A DNA stretch of 64,000 nt from Asterella californica (GCA_036924285.1 JAYKYS010000025.1:1356001-1420000), one strand, 5' to 3'; counted from the first letter of the stretch, positions 33,748-46,619 are shown. The notes: generated by a model not told the origin, from the letters alone. A program made the numbers and translations.

Positions 33748-34081
33748 TCATGGACGCTAACTTGTGATTGTGTTTGCAGGTTAGCGGTGTAAAGTTTGCG
33801 ACCTACTGAGCTAGAGCTTCCGCTGGCGCAACAAGGCGGTAGGTGCACGAAACAAGGTCCCCCGAAACTCACTTTCCGGTCGCAATCTGATTTGACTTAG
33901 ACGCGCGATTAAGTTTACTTTGCAGTGAGAAAACCGGAAAGCAAGATCACCCCAAGCCCCAAGACAAGTATGAAAGTTCATACTTGCTTTGCCAACGCTA
34001 CGGCAAACCGTCGCGCCCCTCATTCTCAAGATCGGACGCAGACGCGAACAACACAACCCTAGCGGACTTGCGCTAGGTTGT
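33748..34081. repeat. Patchwork of short family A fragments
   Basis: Three pieces lie back to back: an LTR tail in plus orientation (about 33750-33851, to gtgcacgaaa), a minus-orientation piece of the 3' noncoding block (33852-34009), and the first about 70 bp of an LTR in plus orientation (34010-34080). No coding content. Such mixtures suggest template switching or repair with patches. Confidence 0.8.
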
Positions 34082-35203
34082 TTTCGCGCACCTACCGTCT
34101 TGTTGCGCCAGCGGAAGCTCTAGCTCAGTAGGTCGCAAACTTTACACCGCTAACCTGCAAACACAATCACAAGTTAGCGTCCATGCACCACTTACCTTAG
34201 TTCTGTTTGGTCCGGACCGGAGCCGGACCGTCTCCCTAATCATCAAGCTCAGCAATCCTAAGTCCCGACTTAGATCCGCCTAAGTCGGTCCCAAACATGA
34301 GCAAGTCACAATATGACTTGGGGCGGACTTCCCATAAAGTCCAGGGTCCTAAACGGTGCCTCCAGCACACCTAGCGGCCCAACCGTCCGTGAGTCTGGGT
34401 CTAAGCTCCCGAACGGTGGTCTGACCCGCCGACTCGTTCCCTAGTCTTGCCCCAGCCCTTGCTTCGTTCCTAAGTCCAGACATCCAAATCTAGATCGGAA
34501 CGTGCCTTGGAACCGGCCCAGCCATCACCTCATGCCCCCAGAGTCCGCCCGCCGAACCCTGGGGTCGGGTGACTCGTCCTGGCCCACCCAGGCATCGAGC
34601 CCCCCTCATATATACTTCTGGGGATCGGCGGCCCCACCCTCCTCTTTGGTCCCTGAAAATTATACCACAACCCGATTGTGGTTCGGCCATAACTTCCAGC
34701 TCGGAGGTCAGATCGAGGAGTGTTATATATCACTGGAAAGCTCTCGACGAGACCTTTCCAATGATACCTCACTCGCCTCGAGATCTTACGTGGAGCTCCG
34801 TCCACGACCTAAAACGTCCCTGGAGCTCCAACACTTAGCAGTTTTTCCGAAAACCTGTGGTCCAGACCCAGGGTCGAACCCTGTGGTTCGTCTGCGTCTC
34901 GGACTCACGTCTTGGTCCCACGTCTCGGACCCACGTCTCAGACCTATGTCTGAGACTCATGTTTTAGCCCGTTCTCAGACTCGCCCCCTTAGGTCAGCGT
35001 TCGTCTGGAGCCCTCTTGGGGTAGGCCCTTATGTCTTAACACAAGGTTCCAACCTTGGTTCAGAGAACCACTTAGGGTTCATCTGATCCCGACTTGCCGG
35101 TCACGCCGTTAAGTCCTACTCGCAACGTTCACAATCTAGCGCAAGTCCGCTAGGGTTCTGTTGTTCGCATCTGCGCCCGATCTTGAGAATGAGGGGCGCT
35201 ACA
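34082..35203 (-). repeat. E4 3' LTR
   Basis: 1122 bp. Closely matches the A1 LTR at 737-1863 (both share accgtcttg and cttgccggtcacg variants) more than it matches E4's own 5' LTR. The outer end reads GCGCTACA instead of GCGCGACA. Confidence 0.93.
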
Positions 35204-35934
35204 TTCACCCCCACTTTGGAGGTTGATGCCCTCATCAACAATGATCCTTTAAGTTAACACCAAGTTCAAAATGGGTAGCCAACCCCTTGGCGTCAGAATT
35301 GCGTTCTGGTAGCTAACCCGCAACTCCCTTCTTGGCTTGAGTCTTAAGTTGTCGCTAGAACCCTTAGAAAATTCCAACTAGTCTCGGGAAAAGCCTTACC
35401 TTTTTGGCTTACCCTAAACAAAACTAGTTGGCAACTTCTAAACATTCTACTTAAGACTCTAACTTGCAAACTATAAGTATTCACACCTACTTACGAGGTC
35501 CCCCGAAACTCACTTTCCGGTCGCAACCTGATTTGACTTAGACGCGCGACTAAGTTTACCTCGCAGTTAGAAAACCACAAAGCAAGATCACCCCAAGCCC
35601 CAAGACAAGTATGAAAGTTCATACTTGCTTTGCCAACGCTACGGCAAACCTAAGTCTTGACATCAAGACTTAGTCTTGATTTAGATGCTTATCCAAACCA
35701 GCTCGCTTCCTTTGAGTGTGCTTCGTTCCTCCTCTTGACAACATCCTAGGCATCTGATCAGAACTAGTCATAGCCAAGCACTACCAATACACTTAGACAA
35801 TTTTTCAAGAAACAAAATTTTTATTTCCAAACACAAGTAAAGTACAAAGTCCATCGGCCAAATTCACCTCAAGTTGCTACTCGTATGGTTCGTCGTTTCT
35901 TCACCCCTTGCTGGAAGGAGATGTCCTCATCTTG
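35204..35934 (-). other. E4 3' noncoding block and polypurine tract
   Basis: Same non-coding block as in the other copies. The purine-tract complement is directly after 35203. No ORF. Confidence 0.85.
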
Positions 35935-38900
35935 TTAACGCCCTTGTTGTCCTTGCCTCCGTTTGAAGAGGTCTAATACTTCGCTCGCATGTGCGAGATC
36001 TTCCTCTGGCACCCAAGTTGCTTCCTTCAAATGGTAACCACGCCATTTGACCAAGTACTCCATCCGGTTTGATTTGCGCCGAGATCGCAAAATGGACTCC
36101 ACCTCATATTCTGCTTCGCCTTGCACGACATCAGGTTGAGGCCTAAGAACCTGTTTGCGCTCCGGTCGCAAATCATCCTTGAAGTGTTTCTTTAGTAAAG
36201 AAACATGGAAAGTCAGATGCAACTGCCACTCGCGAGGAAGGTCTAAGGTATAGACGTCGTCGTGCGGATTCTTGACAATGACAAAAGGTCCCGCGAACTT
36301 TGATGAGAACTTCGCCGATATATCCTTCGGAAGTGTGAAGTTTTTCGCACTTAACCATACTTCTTCGCCCATTTGAAACTTCACTTGCCGCCGATGTTTG
36401 TTTACCTGCTTCGTGTACCGTTGCTGCGCCTTCTCGAGGTTCTTCTTAACTTGCTCCTCGCGCCGCTGCATTGCCGCCACCAACTCTTCAGCTGATGTTT
36501 GCCGTGTTCTTGGTCGTGCCGATGTAGAACTCCCTGCAAGAGTCAAGTCAAGAGGCCCTTCTGGCTCACGTCCGTAAGCCAGCAAGAAAGGGGATTCGCC
36601 GGTTGTCGAATGTTTCGTGGAATTGTAGCAATACTCCGCAAGACTGAGCCACTCCGCCCAATCGCTTTGGTCCGCGCTCACATAATTCCTCAAGTATTGA
36701 TTCAGAACCGAGTTAACTCGTTCCGTTTGCCCATCTGTTTCTGGATGAAAGGCGGTACTAAATTTTAACTTAGTCCCCAATTTTTGGAACAAGTGTTTCC
36801 AAAAGGCACTTGTGAACTTAGAGTCCCGATCTGAAATAATACTCCGAGGTAATCCATGTGAACGCCACTAAGTATCTAGGAACAATCGAGAAGTCGTGAA
36901 CGCTGTTGTAGTGTCCATGGTCGGAGCAAACTTCGCTAGTTTGCTAAATCGATCAACTATCACAAAAATTGCATTGTATCCATTTGAGTCAGGCAGAGAG
37001 GTAATGAAGTCCATGCTAATGCTTTCCCAAGGTCTGGCTGGAATCGGCAAAGGATGAAGCAATCCTTGTTTCTTCTCATAAGAAACACGATTCGCTTGAC
37101 AGGTTACGCATGTTTTCACAAAGTGGGAAACATCGTCTTTCATGTGGGGCCAATAAAACTTTTTAGCGATTACCGCTAAAGTGGACTTTTCTCCTTTATG
37201 GCCTGATAAGGGCACATCATGAGATTCTTTTAACAACTTGGTCCTAAGTTTTCCTTGTCCCACATAAACCCGACTTTGCTTGAACATGAGTAAACCATGT
37301 CTTAGCTGCATGTTCTGCAACTTCACCCCTCGCTTGAGTTGTTCCAAGTAGTCCTTCGCTTGGTCATCGCCCATGTAACCTTCACGTATTCGCCTCTCCA
37401 AGTCTGACTCCTTAGGATACATAGCTCGCAAAATCTGTGTTGACGATGGAAGATATTCCTCCTTGCGACTCAAGGCGTCAGGAACCACATTGTCCTTTCC
37501 CGCTTTGTGGATTAATTCCACGTTCATGAGCGCCAAGGTATCATGCCATCGTAGTTGCTTTGGCGTCACCCGATCTTGCGTCTCAAAGTACTTGAGCGAA
37601 ATGTTATCAGTATACACTTGGGTTTTGTGAAGTCCCAAGTAATGCCGCCATTTCCTCAAGCAATGAACCACCGCGAACAGTTCCTTCTCGTGAGTCGGCC
37701 ATCGACTCTCTGTCCCAGATAACTTCTTGCTTTCATATGCTACAGGTTTTCCATCCTGCACCAACACTCCGCCAATCGCATAGTCGCTCGCGTCCGTGTG
37801 CACTTCGAATGGTTTGTCGAACTCCGGCAGTTTCAAAACTGGTGCCTTTGACAAAATAGCTTTGATCGTCTGAAACGCATCATCCACCTCCTTGGTCCAA
37901 CTTACCTGTGCGTCTTTGCCTGTCCAGTCCGTCAGCGGCTTCGCGATCTTTGAAAACCCCTTCACATACTTGCGGTAGAACTGCGCCAATCCTAAGAATC
38001 GCCGCATCCCCTTCACTGTAGTCGGAGGCTCCCAAGTCACAATCGCATCCACCTTCTGCATATCCGGGCCGACTCCTTCTGCACTAATTACATGTCCCAA
38101 GAAGTTAATGCGCTCCAAACCAAACTCACTCTTGTCAATGTTGGCAAACAGCTTATGCTCCCGCAGCTTCGTCAACACCACCCTTAGCTGCTCCGCGTGC
38201 GACTCCAAGGTGTTGGAGTAGATCAAGATGTCGTCGATGTAAACGATGACAAACTCATCCATCTCCTCGCGAAAAATTGTGTTCATCAATGTAGTGAACG
38301 TCGAAGGGGCGTTGCAGAGTCCAAATGACATCACCACGAATTCAAACGATCCGTATCTGGTTCGACAAGCGGTCTTCTCAACATCTGGGTCAGCTATCCG
38401 GATTTGGTAATATCCTGACTTCAAGTCTATCCTGCTGAAGTACTTTGCGCCCGCTAGCCTATCAAAGAGGTCGTCTATCCTTGGCAAAGGATAATTATTC
38501 TTCACCGTCACCTTACTGAGTGCACGATAATCTACGCAGAGTCGTAACTTCCCATCCTTCTTCTTTGCAAAAAGAACTGGGGCTCCGTAAGGTGACTTGC
38601 TGGTTCGAATATATCCCCGCGCTAATAGCTCGCCGAGTTGTCTTTTCAACTCAAGGAGTTCCACCTGATTGAGTCGGTAAGGGGCTTTGGAAGGTGGTTC
38701 TGATCCTGGCAAGACCTCGATCTTGTGATCCACCACCCGCCTTGGAGGTAACTCAGCAGGTAACTCGTCCGTCAAGACATCCTCAAACTCCTTAATCACT
38801 TCGCGAAGCACCTCCGGAAGTTTAGTCGCGTCTCCTGATGTTTCCTCTTGTCCGTCACCCGCCATCAAATCTGCAACCCGCATCAAACACATGACTCCGT

Positions 38901-40515
38901 CGTTGAAGTCCATCTGTTTGCCTTTGATCAAATTCACCGCAAAGTCATCAATCTTCCGCGCCTTCCGGATCAGCCTCACTCCCAGCTTCCGCCCTTTAAC
39001 TCTAACGTTTAACCTTAAAGGTTTCCGCCTAAGTTCCACTTCAAACCTGTCCAAGAAAGTATTCCCCAAAACCGCATGGATATCATCCATCTCGCACACC
39101 GTGAAGTTCTCTGTGAACTCCAACTTCCCACACACAAATCGTACGTCCAAGGCCACTTCAGAAGTTTGGTACGTCTTGCCCTTGGCAAAGCGTACCTGAA
39201 TAGGCTTGTCTGCCTTGGAGGTAGACAAGCCCAACTTCTTCACCAACTTTGGACTTATGAAGGAGTGAGTCGCTCCTGTGTCCACAAGAAAAGTAACATC
39301 ACGGTTAGCAACCTTGGCTTGTAGATACATCAGTCCTGGCGTCTTCTTCGTGGTTCTCAAGGTCACAGTCATCTGGCCCTCCAACAAGTCCTTTGCAACA
39401 AACGCATTCATGCTACAGTTACTAACCTTAGGTTTCGTGCACCCCTTAGCAATGTGACCCGCCTCGTCACAGTTGTAGCAAGTAAACTTAACCCCATTGC
39501 CCTTCTGAGGTGTCTGCCCCTTCGGTTTCACTCCTGTTTGCTGCCGCTTTGCTGCCGGGGCAGAAGAATCCTTCCGATCCTTCTCACCCCCATCCCATTG
39601 TCGCTTGAAGCCCTTGTTCTTCTTCTGGAACTTGTCCGTGCTGCGAGGTTCAAAAGGTTTTTGTTGCTGGACGTCATCGTCCCCAATTCGCTCCGCTAGC
39701 TTCAAAAGTTCGGCACTTGTCGTAGGTAGCTCCGGCATCCGAAAGAGAGCCTTCTCCGAGCTGGACTTGAGTCCCCCAATGAATATACATATTTTGGTCT
39801 CCTCAGTCCACTTGGAGAACGAATCCAGTTTGGCACTGAACTCGCGCACATAAGCACTTAAGGTCCCTGTCTGCTTCAGCCGAACTAACTCAACACCGTC
39901 CCGAATCCTCTGATACTCCGGAGTGAATCGTCCTGCGAGCAACTCCTTGAACTCCTTCCAACCAAGCGCCGAGACGGTCAAGGCATGCTCATCCCTGTAT
40001 GCGGTCCACCAGAGAAGCGCATGGTCCTTCAAGAACGTAACCGCCGCTCTCACTTTGTCTGACTCCTGAGCCTGATGCGCTTCAAAGTATAGGTCTAACT
40101 CGGTTAAGAAATCCTTAACCTTACGAGCCCGTCCTATACCTGTAAACGGAGTCGGCAAATTCGTCTTACAAAGCTTCCTGGTAGACGAGGAACTTCCTTG
40201 GCCTGCCTCAAGCTCAGCGATACGTTTATCCCTCGAGGCCATCCCTTCCTGCATGGTCTTCATCATTTTGATGAGTTCCGCATACAAGGCTCCTTGACTT
40301 CCCGCGCCTGCATCGTTGGGCACCGTTGGCAAGACTCCATCTTGCTGCAGCGGTGCCACAGCTGGAACTTGGCTTCCTTGACGTTGGGGCGAAGGTTGTC
40401 GGTTTTCGTCCCCTGACTGTGCCTCGGGGCTAGCTCGAGTCGATCTGGTCCCGGTGTAAGTCGCCGCTCCCCGTCTCTTGGTCTTCCTCCTGGAACTCTG
40501 TCCTTCTTCGGCCAT
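35935..40515 (-). pseudogene. E4 gag-pol, full length with one TAG
   Basis: 1526 sense positions from ATG 40515 ([11 protein letters not shown]) to the stop at 35935. In order: disordered basic N-terminus, coiled-coil-like segment, Gag core with [14 protein letters not shown] knuckle (one Gly changed: [14 protein letters not shown], near 39480), protease VDTGATHSF (near 39280), RT (YIDD near 38235; the usual MPFGLCNAP is MSFGLCNAP), RNase H (HTDASDYA near 37800), integrase zinc finger (near 37100-37230), DDE core, GPF motif and chromodomain with complete aromatic cage. The only break is TAG at 36870-36868 in the integrase core (DTWWRSHG region, first Trp). Gag and Pol are in one frame, so Gag:Pol ratio control, if any, is not by frameshift. 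Occasional stop read-through cannot be excluded. Confidence 0.94.
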
Positions 40516-40622
40516 CGCTCCAAGTATTCACCTAGAAACGCTGATCCGCTTCGTGTCTTGCGTCCCTCCTCAAGCGTCCAGCCTTCAGCCGCTACCTCAA
40601 GTTCTCGCTCACCGAAGCGTCG

Positions 40623-40634
40623 GCTCAAATACCA
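40623..40634 (-). other. Primer-binding site of E4 (diverged)
   Basis: The complement reads TGGTATTTGAGC, two changes from the initiator-Met tRNA complement; two bases from the LTR. Confidence 0.8.
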
Positions 40635-40636
40635 CT

Positions 40637-41762
40637 TTTCGCGCACCTACCGCCTTGTTGCGCCAGCGGAAGCTCTTGCTCAGTAGGTCCCGAAATTCAA
40701 ACCGCTAACCTGCAAACACAATCACAAGTTAGCGTCCATGCACCACTTACCTTAGTTCTGTTTGGTCCGGACCGGAGCCGGACCGTCTCCCTAATCATCA
40801 AGCTCTGCAATCCTAAGTCCCGACTAAGATCCGCCTAAGTCGGTCCCAAACATGAGCAAGTCCCAATATGACTTGGGGCGGACTTCCCATAAAGTCCAGG
40901 GTCCTAAACGGTGCCTCCAGCACACCTAGCGGCCCAACCGCCCGTGATGTCCGTCTGGGTCCAGGCTCCCGAACGGCGGTCTAACCCGCCGACTCGTTCC
41001 CTAGTCTTGCCCCAGCCCTTACATCGTTCCTAAGTCTAGCCGTCCAAGTCTAGATCGGAACGTGCCTTGGAACTGGCCCAGCCATCACCTCATGCCCCTA
41101 GAGTCCGCCCGCCGAACCCTGGGGTCGGGTGACTCGTCCTGGCCCACCCAGGCATCGAGCCCCCCTCATATATACTTCTGGGGATCGGCGGCCCCGCCCT
41201 CCTCTTTGGTCCCTGAAAATTATACCACAACCCGATTGTGGTTCGGCCATAACTTCCAGCTCGGAGGTCAGATCGAGGAGTGTTATATATCACTGGAAAG
41301 CTCTCGACGAGACCTTTCCAATGATACCTCACTCGCCTCGAGATCTTACGTGGAGCTCCGTCCACGACCTAAAACGTCCCTGGAGCTCCAACACTTAGCA
41401 GTTTTTCCGAAAACCTGTGGTCCAGACCCAGGGTCGAACCCTGTGGTTCGTCTGCGTCTCGGACCCACGTCTCGGTCCCACGTCTCGGACCCACGTCTCA
41501 GACCTATGTCTGAGACTCATGTTTCAGCCCGTTCTCAGACTCGCCCCCTTAGGTCAGCGTTCGTCTGGGGCCCTCTTGGGTAGGCCCTTATGTCCTAACC
41601 CAAGGTTCTAACCTTGGTTCAGAGAACCACTTAGGGTTCTTCTGATCCCGACTTCCCGGCCAAGCCGTTAAGTCCTACTCGTAGCGTTCACAACCTAGCG
41701 CAAGTCCGCTAGGGTTCTGTTGTTCGCGTCTGCGCCCGATCTTGAGAATGAGGGGCGCGACA
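40637..41762 (-). repeat. E4 5' LTR; first minus LTR of the tandem duplication
   Basis: 1126 bp in minus orientation. Nearly the same sequence recurs at 44114-45234 and 47586-48685, each followed or preceded by the same neighbours, so it is also the left part of the duplicated unit. Confidence 0.93.
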
Positions 41763-42020
41763 CAAGGCACGTTCCGATCTAGACTTGGACGGCTAGACTT
41801 AGGAACGATGTAAGGGCTGGGGCAAGACTAGGGAACGAGTTGGCGGGTTAGACCACCGTTCGGGAGCCTGGACCCAGACGGACATCACGGGCGGTTGGGC
41901 CGCTAGGTGTGCTGGAGGCACCGTTTAGGACCCTGGACTTTATGGGAAGTCCGCCCCAAGTCATATTGTGACTTGCTCATGTTTGGGACCGACTTAGGCA
42001 GATCTAAGTCGGGACTTAGG
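41763..42020 (+). repeat. LTR mid-fragment (unit 1)
   Basis: A plus-oriented internal piece of a family A LTR (caaggcacgttcc to gggacttagg), joined at both ends to full LTRs. Repeated at 45235-45492. Confidence 0.88.
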
Positions 42021-43147
42021 TGTCGCGCCCCTCATTCTCAAGATCGGGCGCAGACGCGAACAACAGAACCCTAGCGGACTTGTGCTAGGTTGTGAACGCT
42101 GCGAGTAGGACTTAACGGCGTGACCGGCAAGTCGGGATAAGATGAACCCTAAGTGGTTCTCTGAACCAAGGTTGGAACCTTGGGTTAGGACATAAGGGCC
42201 TAACCGAAGAGGGCCCCAGACGAACGCTGACCTAAGGGGGCGAGTCTGGGAACGGGCTGAAACATGAGTCTCAGACATAGGTCTGAGACGTGGGTCCGAG
42301 ACGCGGGACCGAGACGTGGGTCCGAGACGCAGACGAACCACAGGGTTCGACCCTGGGTCTGGACCACAGGTTTTCGGAAAAACTGCTAAGTGTTGGAGCT
42401 CCAGGGACGTTTTAGGTCGTGGACGGAGCTCCACGTAAGATCTCGAGGCGAGTGAGGTATCATTGGAAAGATCTCGTCGAGAGCTTTCCAGTGATATATA
42501 ACACTCTTCAATCTGACCTCCGAGCTGGAAGTTATGGCCGAACCACAATCGGGTTGTGGTATAATTTTCAGGGACCAAAGAGGAGGGCGGGGCCGCCGAT
42601 CCCCAGAAGTATATATGAGGGGGGCTCGATGCCTGGGTGGGCCAGGACGAGTCACCCGACCCCAGGGTTCGGCGGGCGGACTCTGGGGGCATGAGGTGAT
42701 GGCTGGGCCAGTTCCAAGGCACGTTCCGATCTAGACTTGGACGGCTAGACTTAGGAACGATGTAAGGGCTGGGGCAAGACTAGGGAACGAGTTGGCGGGT
42801 TAGACCACCGTTCGGGAGCCTGGACCCAGACGGACATCACGGGCGGTTGGGCCGCTAGGTGTGCTGGAGGCACCGTTTAGGACCCTGGACTTTATGGGAA
42901 GTTCGCCCCAAGTCATATTGTGACTTACTCATGTTTGGGACCGACTTAGGCAGATCTAAGTCGGGACTTAGGATTGCTGAGCTTGATGATTAGGGAGACG
43001 GTCCGGCTCCGGTCCGGACCAACCAGAATTAAGGTTCGTGGTGCATGGACGCTAACTTGTGATAGTGTTTGCAGGTTAGCGGTGTAAAGTTTGCGACCTA
43101 CTGAGTTAGAGCTTCCGCTGGCGCAACAAGGCGGTAGGTGCGCGAAA
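42021..43147 (+). repeat. Family A LTR, plus (unit 1)
   Basis: Full 1127-bp LTR TGTCGCGC to GCGCGAAA, followed two bases later by TGGTATCAGAGC (43150-43161), so it is the 5' LTR of a truncated element. Confidence 0.93.
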
Positions 43148-43149
43148 AG

Positions 43150-43161
43150 TGGTATCAGAGC
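43150..43161 (+). other. Primer-binding site (unit 1)
   Basis: TGGTATCAGAGC, a perfect initiator-Met tRNA complement. Confidence 0.9.
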
Positions 43162-43268
43162 CAACGCTTCGGTGAGCGAGAACTTGAGGTAGCGGCTGAA
43201 GGCTGGACGCTTGAGGAGGGACGCAAGACACGAAGCGGATCAGCGTTTCTAGGTGAACACTTGGACCG

Positions 43269-44064
43269 AAGGCCGACGTTGGACAGAGTTCCAGGAGGAA
43301 GACCAAGAAACGTGGAGCGGCTGACACCGGGACCAGATCGACTCGAGCTAGCCCCGAGGCACAGTCAGGGGACGATAACCGACAACCTTCGCCCCAACGT
43401 CAAGGAAGCCCAGTTCCAGCTGTGGCACCGCTGCAGCAAGATGGAGTCTTGCCAACGGTGCCCAACGATGCAGGCGCGGGAAGTCAAGGAGCCTTGTATG
43501 CGGAACTCATCAAAATGATGAAGACCATGCAGGAAGGGATGGCCTTAAGGGATAAACGTATCGCTGAGCTTGAGGCAGGCCAAGGAAGTTCCTCGTCTAC
43601 CAGGAAGCTTTGTAAGACGAATTTGCCGACTCCGTTTACAGGTATAGGACGGGCTCGCAAAGTTAAGGATTTCTTAACCGAGTTAGACCTATACTTTGAA
43701 GCGCATCAGGCTCAGGAGTCAGACAAAGTGAGAGCGGCGGTTACGTTCTTGAAGGACCATGCGCTTCTCTGGTGGACCGCATACAGGGATGAGCATGCCT
43801 TGACCGTCTCGGCGCTTGGTTTGAAGGAGTTCAAGGAGTTGCTCGCGAGACGATTCACTCCGGAGTATCAGAGGATTCGGGACGGTGTTGAGTTAGTTCG
43901 GCTGAAGCAGACAGGGACCTTAAGTGCTTATGTGCGCGAGTTCAGTGCCAAACTGGATTCGTTCTCCAAGTGGACTGAGGAGACCAAAATATGTATATTC
44001 ATTGGGGGACTCAAGTCCAGCTCGCAGAAGGCTCTCTTTCGGATGCCGGAGCTACCTGCGACAA
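43269..44064 (+). pseudogene. Truncated gag, start codon lost (unit 1)
   Basis: Aligns with E1 gag from its first codon. ATG is AAG here (43269-43271), so translation could not start normally; the frame is open from further in (about 43422). It retains the coiled-coil-like segment and Gag core ([10 protein letters not shown]). It is cut at 44064, after PELPAT, by a 49-bp LTR start, so the zinc knuckle and all of pol are missing. Confidence 0.88.
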
Positions 44065-44113
44065 TGTCGCGCCCCTCATTCTCAAGATCGGGCGCAGACG
44101 CGAACAACAGAAC
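44065..44113 (+). repeat. 49-bp LTR start fragment (unit 1)
   Basis: First 49 bp of a plus LTR, directly abutting the inner end (TTTCGCGC) of a minus LTR at 44114. Confidence 0.85.
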
Positions 44114-45234
44114 TTTCGCGCACCTACCGCCTTGTTGCGCCAGCGGAAGCTCTTGCTCAGTAGGTCCCGAAATTCAAACCGCTAACCTGCAAACACAATC
44201 ACAAGTTAGCGTCCATGCACCACTTACCTTAGTTCTGTTTGGTCCGGAGCCGGACCGTCTCCCTAATCATCAAGCTCTGCAATCCTAAGTCCCAACTTAG
44301 ATCCGCCTAAGTCGGTCCCAAACATGAGCAAGTCACAATATGACTTGGGGCGGACTTCCCATAAAGTCCAGGGTCCTAAACGGTGCCTCCAGCACACCTA
44401 GCGGTCCAACCGCCCATGATGTCCGTCTGGGTCCAGGCTCCCGAACGGCGGTCTAACCCGCCGACTCGTTCCCTAGTCTTGCCCCAGCCCTTACATCGTT
44501 CCTAAGTCTAGCCGTCCAAGTCTAGATCGGAACGTGCCTTGGAACTGGCCCAGCCATCACCTCATGCCCCTAGAGTCCGCCCGCCGAACCCTGGGGTCGG
44601 GTGACTCGTCCTGGCCCACCCAGGCATCGAGCCCCCCTCATATATACTTCTGGGGATCGGCGGCCTCGCCCTCCTCTTTGGTCCCTGAAAATTATACCAC
44701 AACCCGATTGTGGTTCGGCCATAACTTCCAGCTCGGAGGTCATATCGAGGAGTGTTATATAACACTGGAAAGCTCTCGACGAGACCTTTCCAATGATACC
44801 TCACTCGCCTCGAGATCTTACGTGGAGCTCCGTCCACGACCTAAATTGTCCCTGGAGCTCCAACACTTAGCAGTTTTTCCGAAAACCTGTGGTCCAGACC
44901 CAGGGTCGAACCCTGTGGTTCGTCTGCGTCTCGGACCCACGTCTCGGTCCCACGTCTCGGACCCACGTCTCAGACCTATGTCTGAGACTCATGTTTCAGC
45001 CCGTTCTCAGACTCGCCCCCTTAGGTCAGCGTTCGTCTGGGGCCCTCTTGGGTAGGCCCTTATGTCCTAACCCAAGGTTCTAACCTTGGTTCAGAGAACC
45101 ACTTAGGGTTCTTCTGATCCCGACTTCCCGGCCAAGCCGTTAAGTCCTACTCGCAGCGTTCACAACCTAGCGCAAGTCCGCTAGGGTTCTGTTGTTCGCG
45201 TCTGCGCCCGATCTTGAGAATGAGGGGCGCGACA
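44114..45234 (-). repeat. Family A LTR, minus (unit 2)
   Basis: Minus LTR, the counterpart of 40637-41762, with a 5-bp deletion in the ggtccggaccgg phrase. Confidence 0.92.
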
Positions 45235-45492
45235 CAAGGCACGTTCCGATCTAGACTTGGACGGCTAGACTTAGGAACGATGTAAGGGCTGGGGCAAGAC
45301 TAGGGAACGAGTTGGCGGGTTAGACCACCGTTCGGGAGCCTGGACCCAGACGGACATCACGGGCGGTTGGGCCGCTAGGTGTGCTGGAGGCACCGTTTAG
45401 GACCCTGGACTTTATGGGAAGTCCGCCCCAAGTCATATTGTGACTTGCTCATGTTTGGGACCGACTTAGGCAGATCTAAGTCGGGACTTAGG
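45235..45492 (+). repeat. LTR mid-fragment (unit 2)
   Basis: Counterpart of 41763-42020. Confidence 0.88.
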
Positions 45493-46619
45493 TGTCGCGC
45501 CCCTCATTCTCAAGATCGGGCGCAGACGCGAACAACAGAACCCTAGCGGACTTGTGCTAGGTTGTGAACGCTGCGAGTAGGACTTAACGGCGTGACCGGC
45601 AAGTCGGGATCAGATGAACCCTAAGTGGTTCTCTGAACCAAGGTTGGAACCTTGGGTTAGGACATAAGGGCCTAACCCAAGAGGGCCCCAGACGAACGCT
45701 GACCTAAGGGGGCGAGTCTGGGAACGGGCTGAAACATGAGTCTCAGACATAGGTCTGAGACGTGGGTCCGAGACGCGGGACCGAGACGTGGGTCCGAGAC
45801 GCAGACGAACCACAGGGTTCGACCCTGGGTCTGGACCACAGGTTTTCGGAAAAACTGCTAAGTGTTGGAGCTCCAGGGACGTTTTAGGTCGTGGACGGAG
45901 CTCCACGTAAGATCTCGAGGCGAGTGAGGTATCATTGGAAAGATCTCGTCGAGAGCTTTCCAGTGATATATAACACTCTTCAATCTGACCTCCGAGCTGG
46001 AAGTTATGGCCGAACCACAATCGGGTTGTGGTATAATTTTCAGGGACCAAAGAGGAGGGCGGGGCCGCCGATCCCCAGAAGTATATATGAGGGGGGCTCG
46101 ATGCCTGGGTGGGCCAGGACGAGTCACCCGACCCCAGGGTTCGGCGGGCGGACTCTGGGGGCATGAGGTGATGGCTGGGCCAGTTCCAAGGCACGTTCCG
46201 ATCTAGACTTGGACGGCTAGACTTAGGAACGATGTAAGGGCTGGGACAAGACTAGGGAACGAGTTGGCGGGTTAGACCACCGTTCGGGAGCCTGGACCCA
46301 GACGGACATCACGGGCGGTTGGGCCGCTAGGTGTGCTGGAGGCACCGTTTAGGACCCTGGACTTTATGGGAAGTTCGCCCCAAGTCATATTGTGACTTAC
46401 TCATGTTTGGGACCGACTTAGGCAGATCTAAGTCGGGACTTAGGATTGCTGAGCTTGATGATTAGGGAGACAGTCCGGCTCCGGTCCGGACCAACCAGAA
46501 TTAAGGTAAGTGGTGCATGGACGCTAACTTGTGATAGTGTTTGCAGGTTAGCGGTGTAAAGTTTGCGACCTACTGAGTTAGAGCTTCCGCTGGCGCAACA
46601 AGGCGGTAGGTGCGCGAAA
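45493..46619 (+). repeat. Family A LTR, plus (unit 2)
   Basis: Counterpart of 42021-43147, followed by a perfect primer-binding site at 46622-46633. Confidence 0.93.

Larger units (their letters stand above)
34082..41762 (-). mobile_element. E4: near-intact family A chromovirus
   Basis: Minus-strand element with 5' LTR 41762-40637, PBS 40634-40623, gag-pol 40515-35935, 3' noncoding block 35934-35204 and 3' LTR 35203-34082. The coding region has a single in-frame stop. The two LTRs differ noticeably (for example around 40690 versus 34136), and the flanking bases show no target duplication, so the ends may derive from different parents by recombination. Confidence 0.93.
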
